From positions 9,772,713 to 9,836,712 of the forward strand of contig NC_054081.1 in assembly GCF_017562075.2 (NCBI RefSeq): 64,000 bases of DNA. Reading direction: 5' to 3'. Both the position numbers and the translations under genes were made by a program. Shown here piece by piece: positions 11,401 through 22,129 of the stretch. The notes under the pieces are model-generated. The model worked only from the letters and a program-made list of their open reading frames with translations. It had not been told where the DNA came from and searched no databases. How positions within the stretch are numbered: position 1 is the stretch's first letter; each line of letters opens with the position of its first letter. The DNA is from Anopheles merus (taxonomy: Eukaryota; Arthropoda; Insecta; Diptera; Culicidae).

Positions 11401-13276
11401 TCGCACTTTAATATACACACTTTAACACACACACACAGTGCTGCAAAATGTCACTGTCAATGTCATAAAAAAAATCGGACTGAAACAAAATCCAACAAAA
11501 TAATCAGAGGTGATACTCTAAATGATTGGTGTGATCAGTATATGGCTCGTGACATTTTTGCGACCAACGGTTGGTCAGTCATTATGTCATGATGTCATGA
11601 CATGAGTGATCAGTTCTGCAAAATGTCACTAACATAGTCATGACAAATTCAGGCAGAAACAAAATCATGTCAACGTCACGAGCTCTACTGTGATGATCAG
11701 AAATGAGACTCACATCGACCATTTTTGCGATCATCACATGCTTGGTGACATTTTGTGAACTCTTGGTCAGTCACTTGTTTGCGACATTTTTGTCGGTGAT
11801 CATCATGATAGTCATGGGAGATATGCGGAGCGTGCGAGTGGTCGCATGCAACGAAATGAGCATGGTTTCTCGCTCTGTTTGAACCGACAAACAATCAAAC
11901 CAGACAGAGAGAGAAAGAAAGCTCACGTTGTTGCTTGGGACCACACGCCAAGTATATTCGAAGAATGTTGTGATTATCACCGACAGAAATTGTCGTGACC
12001 AAGAGATGGGTGCTATAAAAAATGTCATCAAGCATGTGATTAGTCCACCAACTGTTCGAGTCTTACTTCTGATCATCTAAGTTGTGTAAGTGAGCTGATT
12101 TGAGCTTCGTTTCAGTCATGAATGTTGGTGACTGGAAGCACTGTTAACAGCCAGAATAAGTCATCATCTCAGCTTGTCAGTCAGAGTATTACGTTGGACT
12201 CAAACATTCGCATGTCGTAGTCATGACGCATTTTCATTGAGTATCAGCAATGAACATCCACCTACCACGGATATATTCATTGTTTTCGTTGGTGAATATC
12301 TCGTGATGCTCATGACATTTTGCAGCACTGCACACACACATCATACAATCACACAGAACATGTTTAATTTCAAAAGAAAATCCGTTACCAAAGCGAACGC
12401 AACAAGCACACGTGTAAAACCGAAATTGGCAAACGATTGGATTGATTGCAACCGTGCGGGGGAAGTAGATGTTGTGGCATGGTGTGGTTAATAGTGGACG
12501 AAAGGGTGAGAAGAGGGAGTATGGAAAAGGGGAAGGGCAAGGAGAGATGTAGCAGCATGAGGGGGAGGGTTTTTTTTTTGTAAATCGAAAACAAAATTAA
12601 GCGTTTTGCAAAACGTTGTGCACACCACCACTGCATCACACCGAGTAGTTCACCGAGTAGAGTAGCACCCAGTGTTGAAATGTTGTGTCTCTGGTGGTTG
12701 CTGTCATCGTAACACAAACATTTTACTTGTGTGGTGTTCATTTTCCTCTCCAAATGGTCACTCAGCTAGTTTATTTTTTTTTTCATTTTTGTTTCCGCTT
12801 CCAACAACAACAACAAAAAAAAACAGAACGAGGCCGCTGCTGCGTTGCAGGCCGCCACAACCACCCCGAAGCACCATCACGTGGAGGAGGAGGAGGAGAA
12901 CGAGGAGGAGCTGATCAATGGGGAGAACGGTACGCAAGACTTCTCCAAAGACTTCGACACGGACGAGCACATCAAGGATCCGGTCGAGGAGAGACGCACC
13001 CTTGCCGAGCGTAACGAGCGCCTGCAGGACCAGCTGAAGGTATGGGGGGCGCTGATTCGTAGGCGCTGTGAAGTGTTTTTTTAACTTACTGCTTACTCCC
13101 GCTTCCCGCAGGCCCTCAAGCAAGACCTCGCACTGTCGCGCGACGACACGATGGAGACGCCGAACGACAAGATCCACCGGGAGAACGTGCGCCAGGGACG
13201 GGACAAGTACAAGACGCTGCGCGAAATCCGCAAGGGCAACACCAAGCGCCGCGTCGACCAGTTCGAGAACATGTAA
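2759..13276 (+). CDS. Moe: Moesin, ERM membrane-actin linker (six coding exons)
   Basis: Coding exons are 2759-2938, 9786-10060, 10140-10446, 10536-11108, 12827-13039 and 13112-13276, all with GT/AG borders and consistent phase, giving 570 residues (insect Moesin is about 575-580). The protein closely follows Drosophila Moesin. It has a FERM domain (about 1-290), a long charged helical region rich in Glu/Arg/Gln (about 290-440), an acidic linker with a Glu run, and a C-terminal actin-binding tail containing KYKTLREIRKGNTKRR. Thr551 here corresponds to the conserved activating phosphothreonine of ERM proteins. ERM proteins tether cortical actin to membrane proteins and phosphoinositides and are autoinhibited by FERM-tail contact. 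The ATG at 2759 follows an acceptor AG directly and is in phase with an upstream coding exon such as the MSPKA exon of Drosophila, which I cannot find in the window, so the true start may lie further left. The introns carry several transposons. Confidence 0.96.
2939..3637 (+). other. Moesin intron segment without recognised features
   Basis: Starts with the donor GTAACA after exon 2759-2938. It contains T-runs and a short (GT)n tract. No gene was recognised. Confidence 0.5.
3638..3843. repeat. Perfect 103-bp tandem duplication
   Basis: Bases 3638-3740 are repeated without mismatch at 3741-3843. Each unit begins CGCCTAGTGCTCGAG and holds a small hairpin (TAGTGCT, 9-nt loop, AGCACTA). The second copy ends 37 bp before the ATG of the open exon at 3881. 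Absence of divergence suggests a recent duplication, gene conversion, or an assembly duplication. Confidence 0.93.
3881..4069 (+). CDS. Moe: Candidate alternative Moesin exon (N-terminal or cassette)
   Basis: An open frame of 63 codons starts with ATG at 3881 and ends exactly at a strong donor (CTG then GTAAGG). It is in phase 0, the same phase as the next Moesin acceptor at 9786. The peptide begins with a basic stretch (MKKIGKIIKRNIEQHHH), then is Ser/Asn/Gly-rich and ends acidic (DSDSDEDDL). GC content and codon use are exon-like compared with the surrounding intron. It could be an alternative first exon, which would replace the first 60 FERM residues. Alternatively it could be a 64-codon cassette using the AG at 3876-3877, although the tract before that AG is poor in pyrimidines. 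It could also be an unrelated exon. There is no transcript evidence. Confidence 0.45.
4070..6151 (+). other. Moesin intron, simple repeats only
   Basis: Contains short GA, GT and CT tracts (for example 4178-4192, 4494-4508, 5217-5232 and 5576-5592) and a GC/CA tract near 6010-6028. Open frames are low complexity. No gene was recognised. Confidence 0.5.
6152..7386. mobile_element. hAT-like minisatellite-filled element, second copy
   Basis: The left end is TAGTGATGTG and the right end CCCACCACTA. Flanking octamers TTCTGAAT and CTCGGAAT match at 6/8 positions and both fit nTnnnnAn. The interior is a degenerate array of GACGACTCCG-type units, often in higher-order blocks that include CGACTCTGGAAGACTCTGGATGA-like strings. 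The subterminal block with CTCTCTGGAGCG also occurs, inverted, near the right end of the element at 1039-2470, linking the two as one family. No transposase; inside a Moesin intron. Confidence 0.65.
7387..9785 (+). other. Moesin intron up to exon 9786
   Basis: Holds a C-run (about 7570-7591), a (TC)n microsatellite at 8403-8444 and a CA tract near 8928-8942. A TATATAA string at 8780-8786 might serve an internal promoter, but nothing else supports one. No coding exon was recognised; the acceptor before 9786 is preceded by a T-rich tract. Confidence 0.5.
11436..12330. mobile_element. hAT-like MITE with CAGTGCTGC termini, copy 1
   Basis: The termini are a perfect 18-bp inverted repeat, CAGTGCTGCAAAATGTCA. 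Both flanks are CACACACA, consistent with insertion into a (CA)n tract with an 8-bp duplication that cannot be distinguished from the microsatellite. The interior is AT-richer, with many TGTCATGA/TCATGACA-type subrepeats and internal copies of CTGCAAAATGTCA. No transposase frame. It lies in the Moesin intron between exons 10536-11108 and 12827-13039. A second copy is at 42257-43266. Confidence 0.85.
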
Positions 13277-15990
13277 AAAGCGCAAGAGTAGTGTGCGTGT
13301 GTGTGGGAAAGGAGAGAAAGATAGAGAACAAGAGGGAGAGAGAGAGAGAGACAGGAGAAGAAGCAACAATTACACACAGTACAGACACCCACGCGCAGCT
13401 TCTCAGAATATGATGCGCCTGCGCCTGGCATATGTGGTGGCAGTATAAATCCCGTACAACCCTTCCCATCCCTCCCGCGCGTGCGTGCGTGCGTGCGTTC
13501 GTGTCCCCTCCATGTATGGTGGTGTGACAGAAGCAGAAGCAGAAGAAGACGATGATCAAGGAGGCGTACGCGGTCCACGTGTGCACGCGCGCCACGTGCT
13601 TTCTGTGTGGAAGGAAAGCGTTGCATATACTACACTATTACTACCACCAACAACACCACCACCACCACTACAACAACAAATCCCCCCCTTCCCTCAACAG
13701 CCAATATGCTCCCGCGCACATATATAGTATACTGTATGACACTAATGACACTTATTCCGAATCCCTTGTAATCATCCTCCGTTTCGTGTGGTGGTGGGGT
13801 GTGGTGATAATAGTGCCGCTCACACCGGTGGCTCGCGTCTGTTACAGCAGCAGCAACAACAACAACAACAACAGCAACAAAAACACGAAAAAAGCAACAC
13901 AACATTTACTTAGTAGGACGATAATCTTATGGCAAGCAAAAGGGTAGGGCAATCGTGTTAGGGTTACTATTACTATTACCATGGCAGCGACAAGGAGGGA
14001 ACGAGAGAGGAGAGACAGGATTCATGCGTACGGTGACAACGCGGCGGCAGCAGCAGCTGCAGCAGTTGTGTCTATAACACACACACACACACATACATAT
14101 TTTGTGTACTTTTTCTTCTTCTTCTTTGGTTTCCACCACTTGCCTCGTCGCCCGCAACACATTGTGTGCAACACATATTGTCCGTTGGGTGAAAATGTGC
14201 ATCCCAACGGCGCGTTAAATTTGATTCCTGTTTTTTGGGTCACATGACCCCCATCATCCCCCCCTCCCCCCCCCTTCACCGTTCATCGGTGTGGGTTGGT
14301 GTTTATTGTTACATACTGTTTCATGTAATCCGTAAGGTGAAGTACACGCAATCGAAGCTTAGCAACTTGCACTCGAGGTAGTGTTCAAGCAAAAGTGCAT
14401 AATCTTTCCCATTAAAAGTTTGGAAATAGCACACACACACATACACAATTTTTAATGTGCGCTTGTGTGTGTGTGTGGTTGAATTTTGTTTTGTTGGTTC
14501 TTTTCAGTGACAAGCAAAGGTGTGATTTGGCATTACTAATCACGATAAATGGCTGGATGTTTTGTTTTTTTTTTTGCTGCTGCAAGCGTCCCTCACTAGC
14601 GCTGGAAAAAGGAATATGGGAGTAGAATTACGAAATAATAACGATGGGCAGTTTTGTCCCGCAAAAAACTTCATAGTATGCGTATGTGTGTGTGTGACCG
14701 AGAGAGAGAGAGAAAAGGGTAATGGTAGAAGTATAAAGGAGTAAATGGTAGTAATGGTAAGGCGATAACAGTGTAGCAGGTAGAAATCGGTGACCAGAAA
14801 GCGCGTATGTGATGGCGTTTTTGTTTTTTGGTTCCATCTTTCTTTTCTATATTATTTCCCTCCCTCTCTTTCGGTTTTTTTTTTTGCGATGATCCGTCCC
14901 GTGGATCAGTATTGGTGTGTGCGTGCGCGCAACCGCCCCGGGGGGTATATTAGGGAGCAGGGAGAAGACGCTGCGGTGACAGACAGTTGGGCACTTTGGA
15001 AAAAAAAACCAGCGCAGCAGCAAGTCGGAAGGCGCCACGCTTCTAGTGGACGTGGACAAATGAATATATATTTAGTTACGAGGCAAAAGTAGGCATTGTT
15101 TATTATACAGCAAACAACAACAGCAAACCAGATGAAAGTTAAAGCAGCAAACTCTACAACACACACACACACACATACACAAAATACATTATATCGAGGG
15201 ATCGTTAGGGGTTTGGTATTAATCGGGGAAGTAGTAAGAGCAGCGCGCGTGAGAACGAAAAGGAAGCACGGGGGGGGGGGGGGGTATATTTTACCCCCGC
15301 AACACCCCGCAGCATTGTGTCCAAGCAGAGAAGAGGGGGTGTGGTGTGTGTTGCGTTATTCGGATTTTAGGAATTGGTTCAAATCTATATAAAAAAAAGT
15401 ATTTCTTAAATCATCCCGCCCCCCTCCTCTCGTTTTTTTTTGGCCGGTAGCGCGCTTCTTTTCGATTTCCGTTACGACAGTGTCCTCTTTAATATATCTA
15501 TGTTATGATTAGTATTTCCATTTTTTTTCTTTTCTTCTTTTATTATTACTACATTAACTACAAGAGCAATGTGTGTGTGTGTGTGTGCGTGTGTGTAATA
15601 ATTGTAAACATGGGAGGAAAGGTGGGGGGGGGGGCGTGTTTTCTGTATTCAAGCAATAGCGAACTTCTTCTTGCCGGGAACACACAGCACACGCAGCACC
15701 AGAGAGAAAACAAAACCCCGTTGGACGGAAGGACAAAGGGGAGGGGGACACGCTAGCAGTGCAGAATGTCCTGGTGTTTTTTTCTCTTTTCGTTCGATGA
15801 TTCTGCTTTTCTAATTTTTTTTTTGTTTAGTATCGGTTGTCCAGCATTCCTTTTTTGTGTGTGTGAGTGTGTGTGGGTGCGTGTATCCCACTCTCATCGT
15901 CCCTCCCCCCTCCCCCTTTCCTCCTCATCCTCCTCCCCCTTGCGCAACCTTGGTGTAGTGGCTCATGTAATAAATCGAATTAAAATCGAA
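13277..15990 (+). other. Probable Moesin 3' UTR
   Basis: Directly follows the Moesin stop. It is rich in simple repeats (CA, GT, GA, CAA, poly-G near 15270-15284) with no supportable gene. A canonical AATAAA at 15969-15974 could end the transcript, giving a UTR of about 2.7 kb. The extent is inferred. Confidence 0.45.
15969..15974 (+). promoter_or_regulatory. Candidate polyadenylation signal for Moesin
   Basis: AATAAA, the first clear hexamer on the + strand after the Moesin stop codon. Another AATAAA at 18224-18229 is an alternative. Confidence 0.35.
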
Positions 15991-18900
15991 CAATATAAAC
16001 GTAAAAAAACAACTTAAAAGCAAAATCAATCAATTGTTACAAAACACACACACACACAGACACACATTCGCGATGAGCGAGAAAGGGAAGAACGAAAAAA
16101 AATCAAAATAGAGACAGCAAGCGAGAGAGCGAGTGACTTGAATTGACAAATTGGAAGAGAACGAAGGAATGGGACAACAACAAAAAACAAACAAAAAAAC
16201 ACAACAACAGAAATGAAAAAGCGTTCAGTGCGCCATTTGCCGGAATCACAGGTTCGGTTGAACCTTCTTGCCAAACAGCAGCGCCGTAGTCGCCCCTTCG
16301 CACGCATTATTTCCGCATTTTACATGCATAGCAATATATTATTGTATTTAAACAAGAAACCGAACGGATAAAGAATGTAGGAAAGTCCACTGGTTTTCTT
16401 ATTTTTTGTTTATACAAAACGATACAAACAAGGTAGAACAAAACACACATTAAACCGATACTTTTGTCTAACTAGGGATGAAATCGAACAAAGTAGTAAC
16501 AAAACATGATAAAAAAAAAACATTGCAAAGGGGCAAAGCTGAGCTTAAGCAAGCTTAGACATGCACACGTGCGCGCGCGTGCGCCTTCTCTTGCGCATGC
16601 GCAAACGTTTTCCTTTGCGCCAAAGTTTAGCTATGAGCAGTAATAGTAGACGTAGTGCGATAGCAGAACCATTACAGGGTTTACCAGGGGTTCTCATAGT
16701 TGTCGGCCACTTCCTTGACTCTTTCCTATTGGAAGTTAACTTCATGTGTTGGAAAATGGACTCTATTGGCACGCTTGTTGGAAAGGCATTCTGGATATTC
16801 CTATTGGATTTGTCCAGCAAGGGTGCTATAGAGTCCAATTCACATTACATTGAGTTGATTTCGCGTAAGAAATACGTATCGCATGCTGTATGTGTGTGTG
16901 CATGTGTAAATATGTTTCCTATACAGCCACAAAGAAAGACGGTGTTAGAAAATGCACATGCGCCTAATGTCAGCAAAACATCTAATGCAGTGATTTAAAG
17001 AAAAGGAAAAAAAAACAAGTTGGGTGCCTTCAGTACGATACCCCCGGGTCAAATTCATACGTCAATCGAGCCCACAGGTGATGGATGGCAAACATTTGGC
17101 TGCAAAGTGTGCAGAAGGTAGAAAAAGGGGAATTTTTTGTTTGCTTTGAATCTGACAAAGTTTCATTATTTTTCTCTTTTACATCGAACATTTGATTGTG
17201 TTTAAGCAAATCTTTTTGTTTTTTTATTTCTTTTTCATTTTGTTCGATTACTTTTTTTTTCAAACATTGTTGAATGTGTAACAACAACGAAACAACAAAA
17301 AAAGAATTCTAAATGTATAGTAAAGTAATGAAAGACAAAAGGAAAGAGTGGACAAACGTGATAAATGGCGGTAAACAAGTTGCAAGAAAATACCACAATT
17401 AGGAGAAACAGGAAAAAAACGATGAAAAGCGAGCAATGTGCTGTGAAATGTAAATAGAAACATGCAAAACCACCAAGGGTGGCTGAAAGGTATGCAGCAT
17501 GGGGGTGAGAAAGCACATTTGCTAACACTTTTGGGAAGTAGAAAATTGGAACCCGTGCAGGAAGCAAACAGGCCACGGACGCAAAGGGCGATGAAAAGCT
17601 TTAGCAGTGTGTCCAGCGTGCATATACGGGGGAGCATAGCGCCACTTAGATGAAGGCGAGCGTATTTTTTTATGATGGTTTTCTTTTGTTTGTTCTTTCG
17701 CCTTAACGAACTTTAACTCTGGTTTGTGCGAACGGAAGAAGTAGAGAGCTACTAGTGATTGCGCTGAATTATTTTCATTTCTGATTTGATGTTGTCCTTT
17801 TTGTTTATTGTCTTATTCGTTTATTGTCAGGGAGAGGGTAGGAGTTTTACAGGTTCATTCGTTCTCTTTCCATTTCGATAATCGAGTCCTTTCTTTTACT
17901 AACTTTGTTTGTGTTCTATCCGTTTTGGAGTCTGCTCGTTTGCTTTGGTTTTGGGTGTATCTGTTTTGTGTTGTTTCATTGTTTCTTTCGATCAGTAATT
18001 CTTCCATTATGGGGTAGGTATTTGTTTTGTGTGTTTGTTTATGATTTTCTTCCATATTTTTTTATGAATTTAATTTCCCTCCAATTATCTAGCAAAACAA
18101 AAAGCAATCAACAGTTGTACTCTGTACACAAAACCTCTATTACAGTTTAGGAAGCGTATGCCGCAATTTAAAACCAGCCAAGACCGCATCAAACCATATT
18201 CGGTTTATTTTGGTTTTACAAACAATAAAACCCGCAAGTGCATTGATTGATGCGCGTGAGGAGCGCGCATGGAACGGGTGGGGTGCAGATTACGCCACGC
18301 TCCTCCTGTCAGCTTCACATCCACGCAAAAGAAGACTTATCTGAACCGGCTCAGCGCATAACCCCCAAAGCCTCTAGCCGCGAGGCAGCCCATTTATATA
18401 CAATTTGTACACGTGCGTATACAACGATTGAACTTTCATATTGAACTATCAACAGCGTACCAGTAGGGCGGATAAATATATACACATTTACACCGGGTTG
18501 TGTGATAGATACAACGAAAGTAGGGCAGAAGAGGAAGAGGATGCTTCAGAAGCTTCACCGTTCGGAATGTGGCCCCGATTCAACCGACCGGCCTATACAG
18601 AGCGCGTGTGTTGTAACCTTTACCAAGTGCCCCTCAAAATCGTATCGCTCTGAGCACGGTTTCTTCGCCGGACGGCAAAATGATGCCGCCAACGGAGCCC
18701 AATGAGCAATCGCAATATATTTTTTTTGCCCGAAACATTCTTCGCTACACACATATTTCGCACTCCAACTTACAAAGTTGTTGGCGACGGGGCGTTAAAA
18801 CAGCAAAAAAAAAACAGGAGTGTAAAACACGAACGAAGTGAAGAAAGAAAGAAAAAGAACGGAAGGAAATAAAACAATTAAATTGGAGTTCAACTGAGAT

Positions 18901-19076
18901 CAACAAACGCAACCGATCACCATCTCTCTCGTTCTCTTCTTCTTGTGTGTCTTGTTGTGATTGTTTGGTGTAGAGGTGGGCCCCAAGAACCAGCACCCGA
19001 GCACGACTCGTTCAGTTCATTCTGAAGAACGAACGACCTACGTTCATCTATTCAACGTTCATCGGTTCTTAATACA
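15991..19076. other. AT-rich intergenic sequence between Moesin and the Arf GAP
   Basis: Contains CA/GT tracts and a small inverted repeat at 16758-16836. The longest frame (about 145 codons near 16561-16998) crosses that inverted repeat and shows no family features. AATAAA hexamers occur on the + strand (18224). No gene supported. Confidence 0.45.
16758..16836. repeat. Short imperfect inverted repeat (possible MITE remnant)
   Basis: GGACTCTATTGGCAC on the left pairs with GTGCTATAGAGTCC on the right, with further complementarity inside (CTTGTTGGA against TCCAGCAAG). Confidence 0.5.
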
Positions 19077-19501
19077 TCGTTTTCCAAGTCAGTTTGAAAT
19101 TTAAACGTTGTTATTCATATTTTTACATTTCTTCAGCATGATTTTCAACACGTTTCAAGCTGGATTAAGTTTGACAGCTCTTTCCAGAACATCAAATCAT
19201 CATCCAGAAGAATTGATTTTTTTCCCCCGGGTTACGCGAATAATACGTTCCGGAGACGTTCGCGTATCTCGGATTTTCGCGTAGTTTAATAATTCTCTAC
19301 TTCTATAGCCAACACTTGATTAATAATCATTTTGATTTGAATTTATGTAATTTATTACTTTCTGTTTTTTAGAGATACAAATTCACGTAACTCGGGGAAA
19401 GACAGTAATGCAAATACAACACGGCGAGAAGCTGTTGAAAAGCATCTTTCAGCCGGTGAATGATGATGGGCACATTCAAAAGTGACTTGGAACACCCTGT
19501 A
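19077..19501. mobile_element. Diverged copy of the palindromic CAGGGTTTTCC MITE
   Basis: The left half (TTTCCAAGTCAGTTTGAAAT... CTTCAGCATGATTTTCAACAC) and the right half (GCTGTTGAAAAGCATC... AAGTGACTTGGAACACCCTGTA) match the halves of the 300-bp elements in the Arf GAP intron. The centre is replaced by about 200 bp of unrelated AT-rich sequence and the left terminus is degraded. Confidence 0.7.
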
Positions 19502-19699
19502 ATGTACTGAGCTGTTCATAAAAAGAACGCGTTCTATGTACGGCAGGTAGTTCATTTCCTCCAATATAAATATGAACGTGACAACTAGTCATATGGTAGT
19601 TCGTTCACAAAAAGAACGTCCTGATGTAATAAATAATGTTCAATGGTGCACTACTAAAATGATTGAGAGTTCTATTAAATATATGAACGGCAAAGAGCA

Positions 19700-20516
19700 G
19701 CTTCCGATTCCATGTTCGGAATCAATTCCGATACAATCAATACTGGAATCGATTCCGATTCTGGAATCGATTCCGATTCTGGCGTCGGTTCCAGAGTCGA
19801 TTCCAGAGTCGATTCCGGAGCTGATATTGGAGATGACTCCGCAACCGATTCAACCGAGTTAACTATGGAGCCGATTTTGGAATTGACTCCGGAGCCGATT
19901 CCAGAGTTGACTCCGGAGCCGTTCCCGAATAGGCTCCAGAATCGATTCCGCGATCCGAATCGAATGCGGAATCGGAATTGACCTGGGAATCGCGATTTGC
20001 CCCTATAACGGAATCATAATTGACTCCAGAATTACAATTAGCTCCGGACTGTGAAGTAGTTCTTGAATTGAAAAAAAATTAGAAACGAAATCAATCCGAG
20101 AATCTCCATGAGAAAGGATCTTTTACAAGTAAATTTTGTTTTTTTTTTTTTTTGCGGTTATCAATACGTAGTATTTTGGACTCAAACGCCTATTTTTATG
20201 GCGATACCGAAACTGACTCCGTTTGGAAGCCGATTCTAATTTAGGAACCAATTCCGATTCGAGAGCCGATTTCGATTCCGGAACCGATTCCGACTCCGGA
20301 GTCTATTCCGGAACTGATTCCGATTCCAAATCCGATTTCGGAACCAATTACAGAGTCAATTCCGAATCCTATTTCGGAACCATTTCCGGAGTCGATTCCG
20401 ATTCCGGAACCAATTCCAGAGTCTACTCCGATTCCGGATCTACTACCGGAATAGATTTCAAAATGCGGAGCTAGCCGGAATCGATTCCGACCAAAACTTC
20501 ATTTTTCCCATCACTA
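19700..20516. repeat. GATTCCGGA-type minisatellite array, element end at the right
   Basis: Degenerate repeats of GGAATCGATTCC and GAGTCGATTCCGGA, interrupted near 20030-20200. The right end reads CCCATCACTA, the same terminus as the other minisatellite-filled elements. No matching left terminus was found, so the left part may be truncated. Frames rich in Asp/Ser/Thr across it are repeat artefacts. Confidence 0.65.
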
Positions 20517-21057
20517 GTACATTGGCGATCACTGGGATAGTGCAAATTCAATATCTTGGACACCATACATCTCTAAAAATGCATGAATCTCTGGAAATAT
20601 ATGAACGTTTATAAATTAACGAATCTCAATAGATTCATATAAATCTATCTTAAATTCACGACTCTTTGAAGACTCGCAAATTTTATTATATTTATGATTC
20701 CTTGGAGATTTATGAATCTTTAGAGATTCGAGTTTTGAATCACTCTTCGTGTAAGATTAATATGAAAGAAACCCAACACTCGACTAAACTCCCCCTTTAA
20801 CCCATCGACCTCCCCCCCCCCCATGCAACCGATCAAATATCCGACAGTTTTTATGCTTTCTCCGGCTGAAAAGATGACCGCCCATTTGCGTTTGTCTCAT
20901 TTTCCCATTTATTTTTGGTGCAAGATTAATAGATTAACATTATAACATCTTCTTAACATACGACGCTCTAGGCTCGAGATTGCGTAATCGAGAGACAGAA
21001 TGAGAGAGAGGGAGACATTTAAGGCTTCCGTGTGTCGGCTGTCGAAGGACATCGGTT

Positions 21058-21145
<88 letters not shown>

Positions 21146-22129
21146 TCTCTCGCCCACGGAGAAGGGCCTGGAACGGGTAAAGTGGTTTTTGTTGTGCTAA
21201 TACTAGAGGCTTCACCTAACAAGAAAAAAAAACAAAAATACATTTAAAAATAACCGCCCAATAACCCCTCTTAAAGGCATGTTTTTTTGTTTTGCTTGTT
21301 TCTGGATACAGGATGTGGGCTAGTGGGAGTAAGGTGGAACGTAACAATTAACAGTCGATTAGAAGATGGGCAGATGTTCGACCTCTACCGCTTGCAACAA
21401 ACCGTTGCTGCGGCAAGCGTTGTAGAGAGTATGTCAACGTGTTAGTTCGTGTGATGCGTGTATGTGTTTTTCTTCCTTCATAAAAAAAGCAAAGAAAAAC
21501 GTGCTCTTGTGGTGCTGAATCAAATCCAATACATATGAGGTGCGCGAAAACTACAATGTAAAATAATTAATACGCTTAAAAGAAAAAAAAAAGAAATGGA
21601 CGGGGAGGGGGGCGACAACACAAGACACACCAATGGGGCAAAATTAAATCTGTTTTGTGAAGGGCAGGGAACAGCGGAAGGGATTAGCATTAAATGCACG
21701 TACAAATACTAGGCAGGGCGCCCGTTTTCCTTTGACGAGCAAAAGGCGATAAACAAGAACGCTCTCACAGGAAGTTTCTAAACATGAAACATTATTGGGC
21801 TTACATTTTGGGGTAATTATTTTTGTTTTTGTGTTATAGATAGAGTTTCCCCCTTCCCACCTGCAAATAACACTAAACGGAATCCATCCCACATACACAC
21901 ACAAAAAAGAAAAAAAAAAGAAAAACAAAACTTCATCACGATAAGACTTCGGAGAGCTCGCTCAGCTGGGTCGGTTGAATATAATGGACAAATGAAAGCT
22001 ACTTCCCCTTCTTTTCGTTTGCTTCTCATCCCCCACTGCACATCAAAACCATCGCGCACTGCGGTGTGTGTTTCTTTGCCCTCCTCTCGCGTCCAGGTAG
22101 CAGCAGGAGATTCGTGTGCCGACGACGAC
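20517..22129. other. Arf GAP 3' flank or UTR with (CT)n tract
   Basis: 20560-20740 holds AGATTCATGAATC-type short repeats. A (CT)n microsatellite lies at 21062-21151. The reverse complement of AATAAA occurs at 20908-20913, about 1.2 kb past the Arf GAP stop, as one possible poly(A) signal for that gene. No coding gene recognised. Confidence 0.4.

Noticed and set aside
16561..16998. 145-codon frame with a hydrophobic stretch
   Set aside because: Crosses a small inverted repeat and a GT tract; no splice context, homology or conserved motif recognised.
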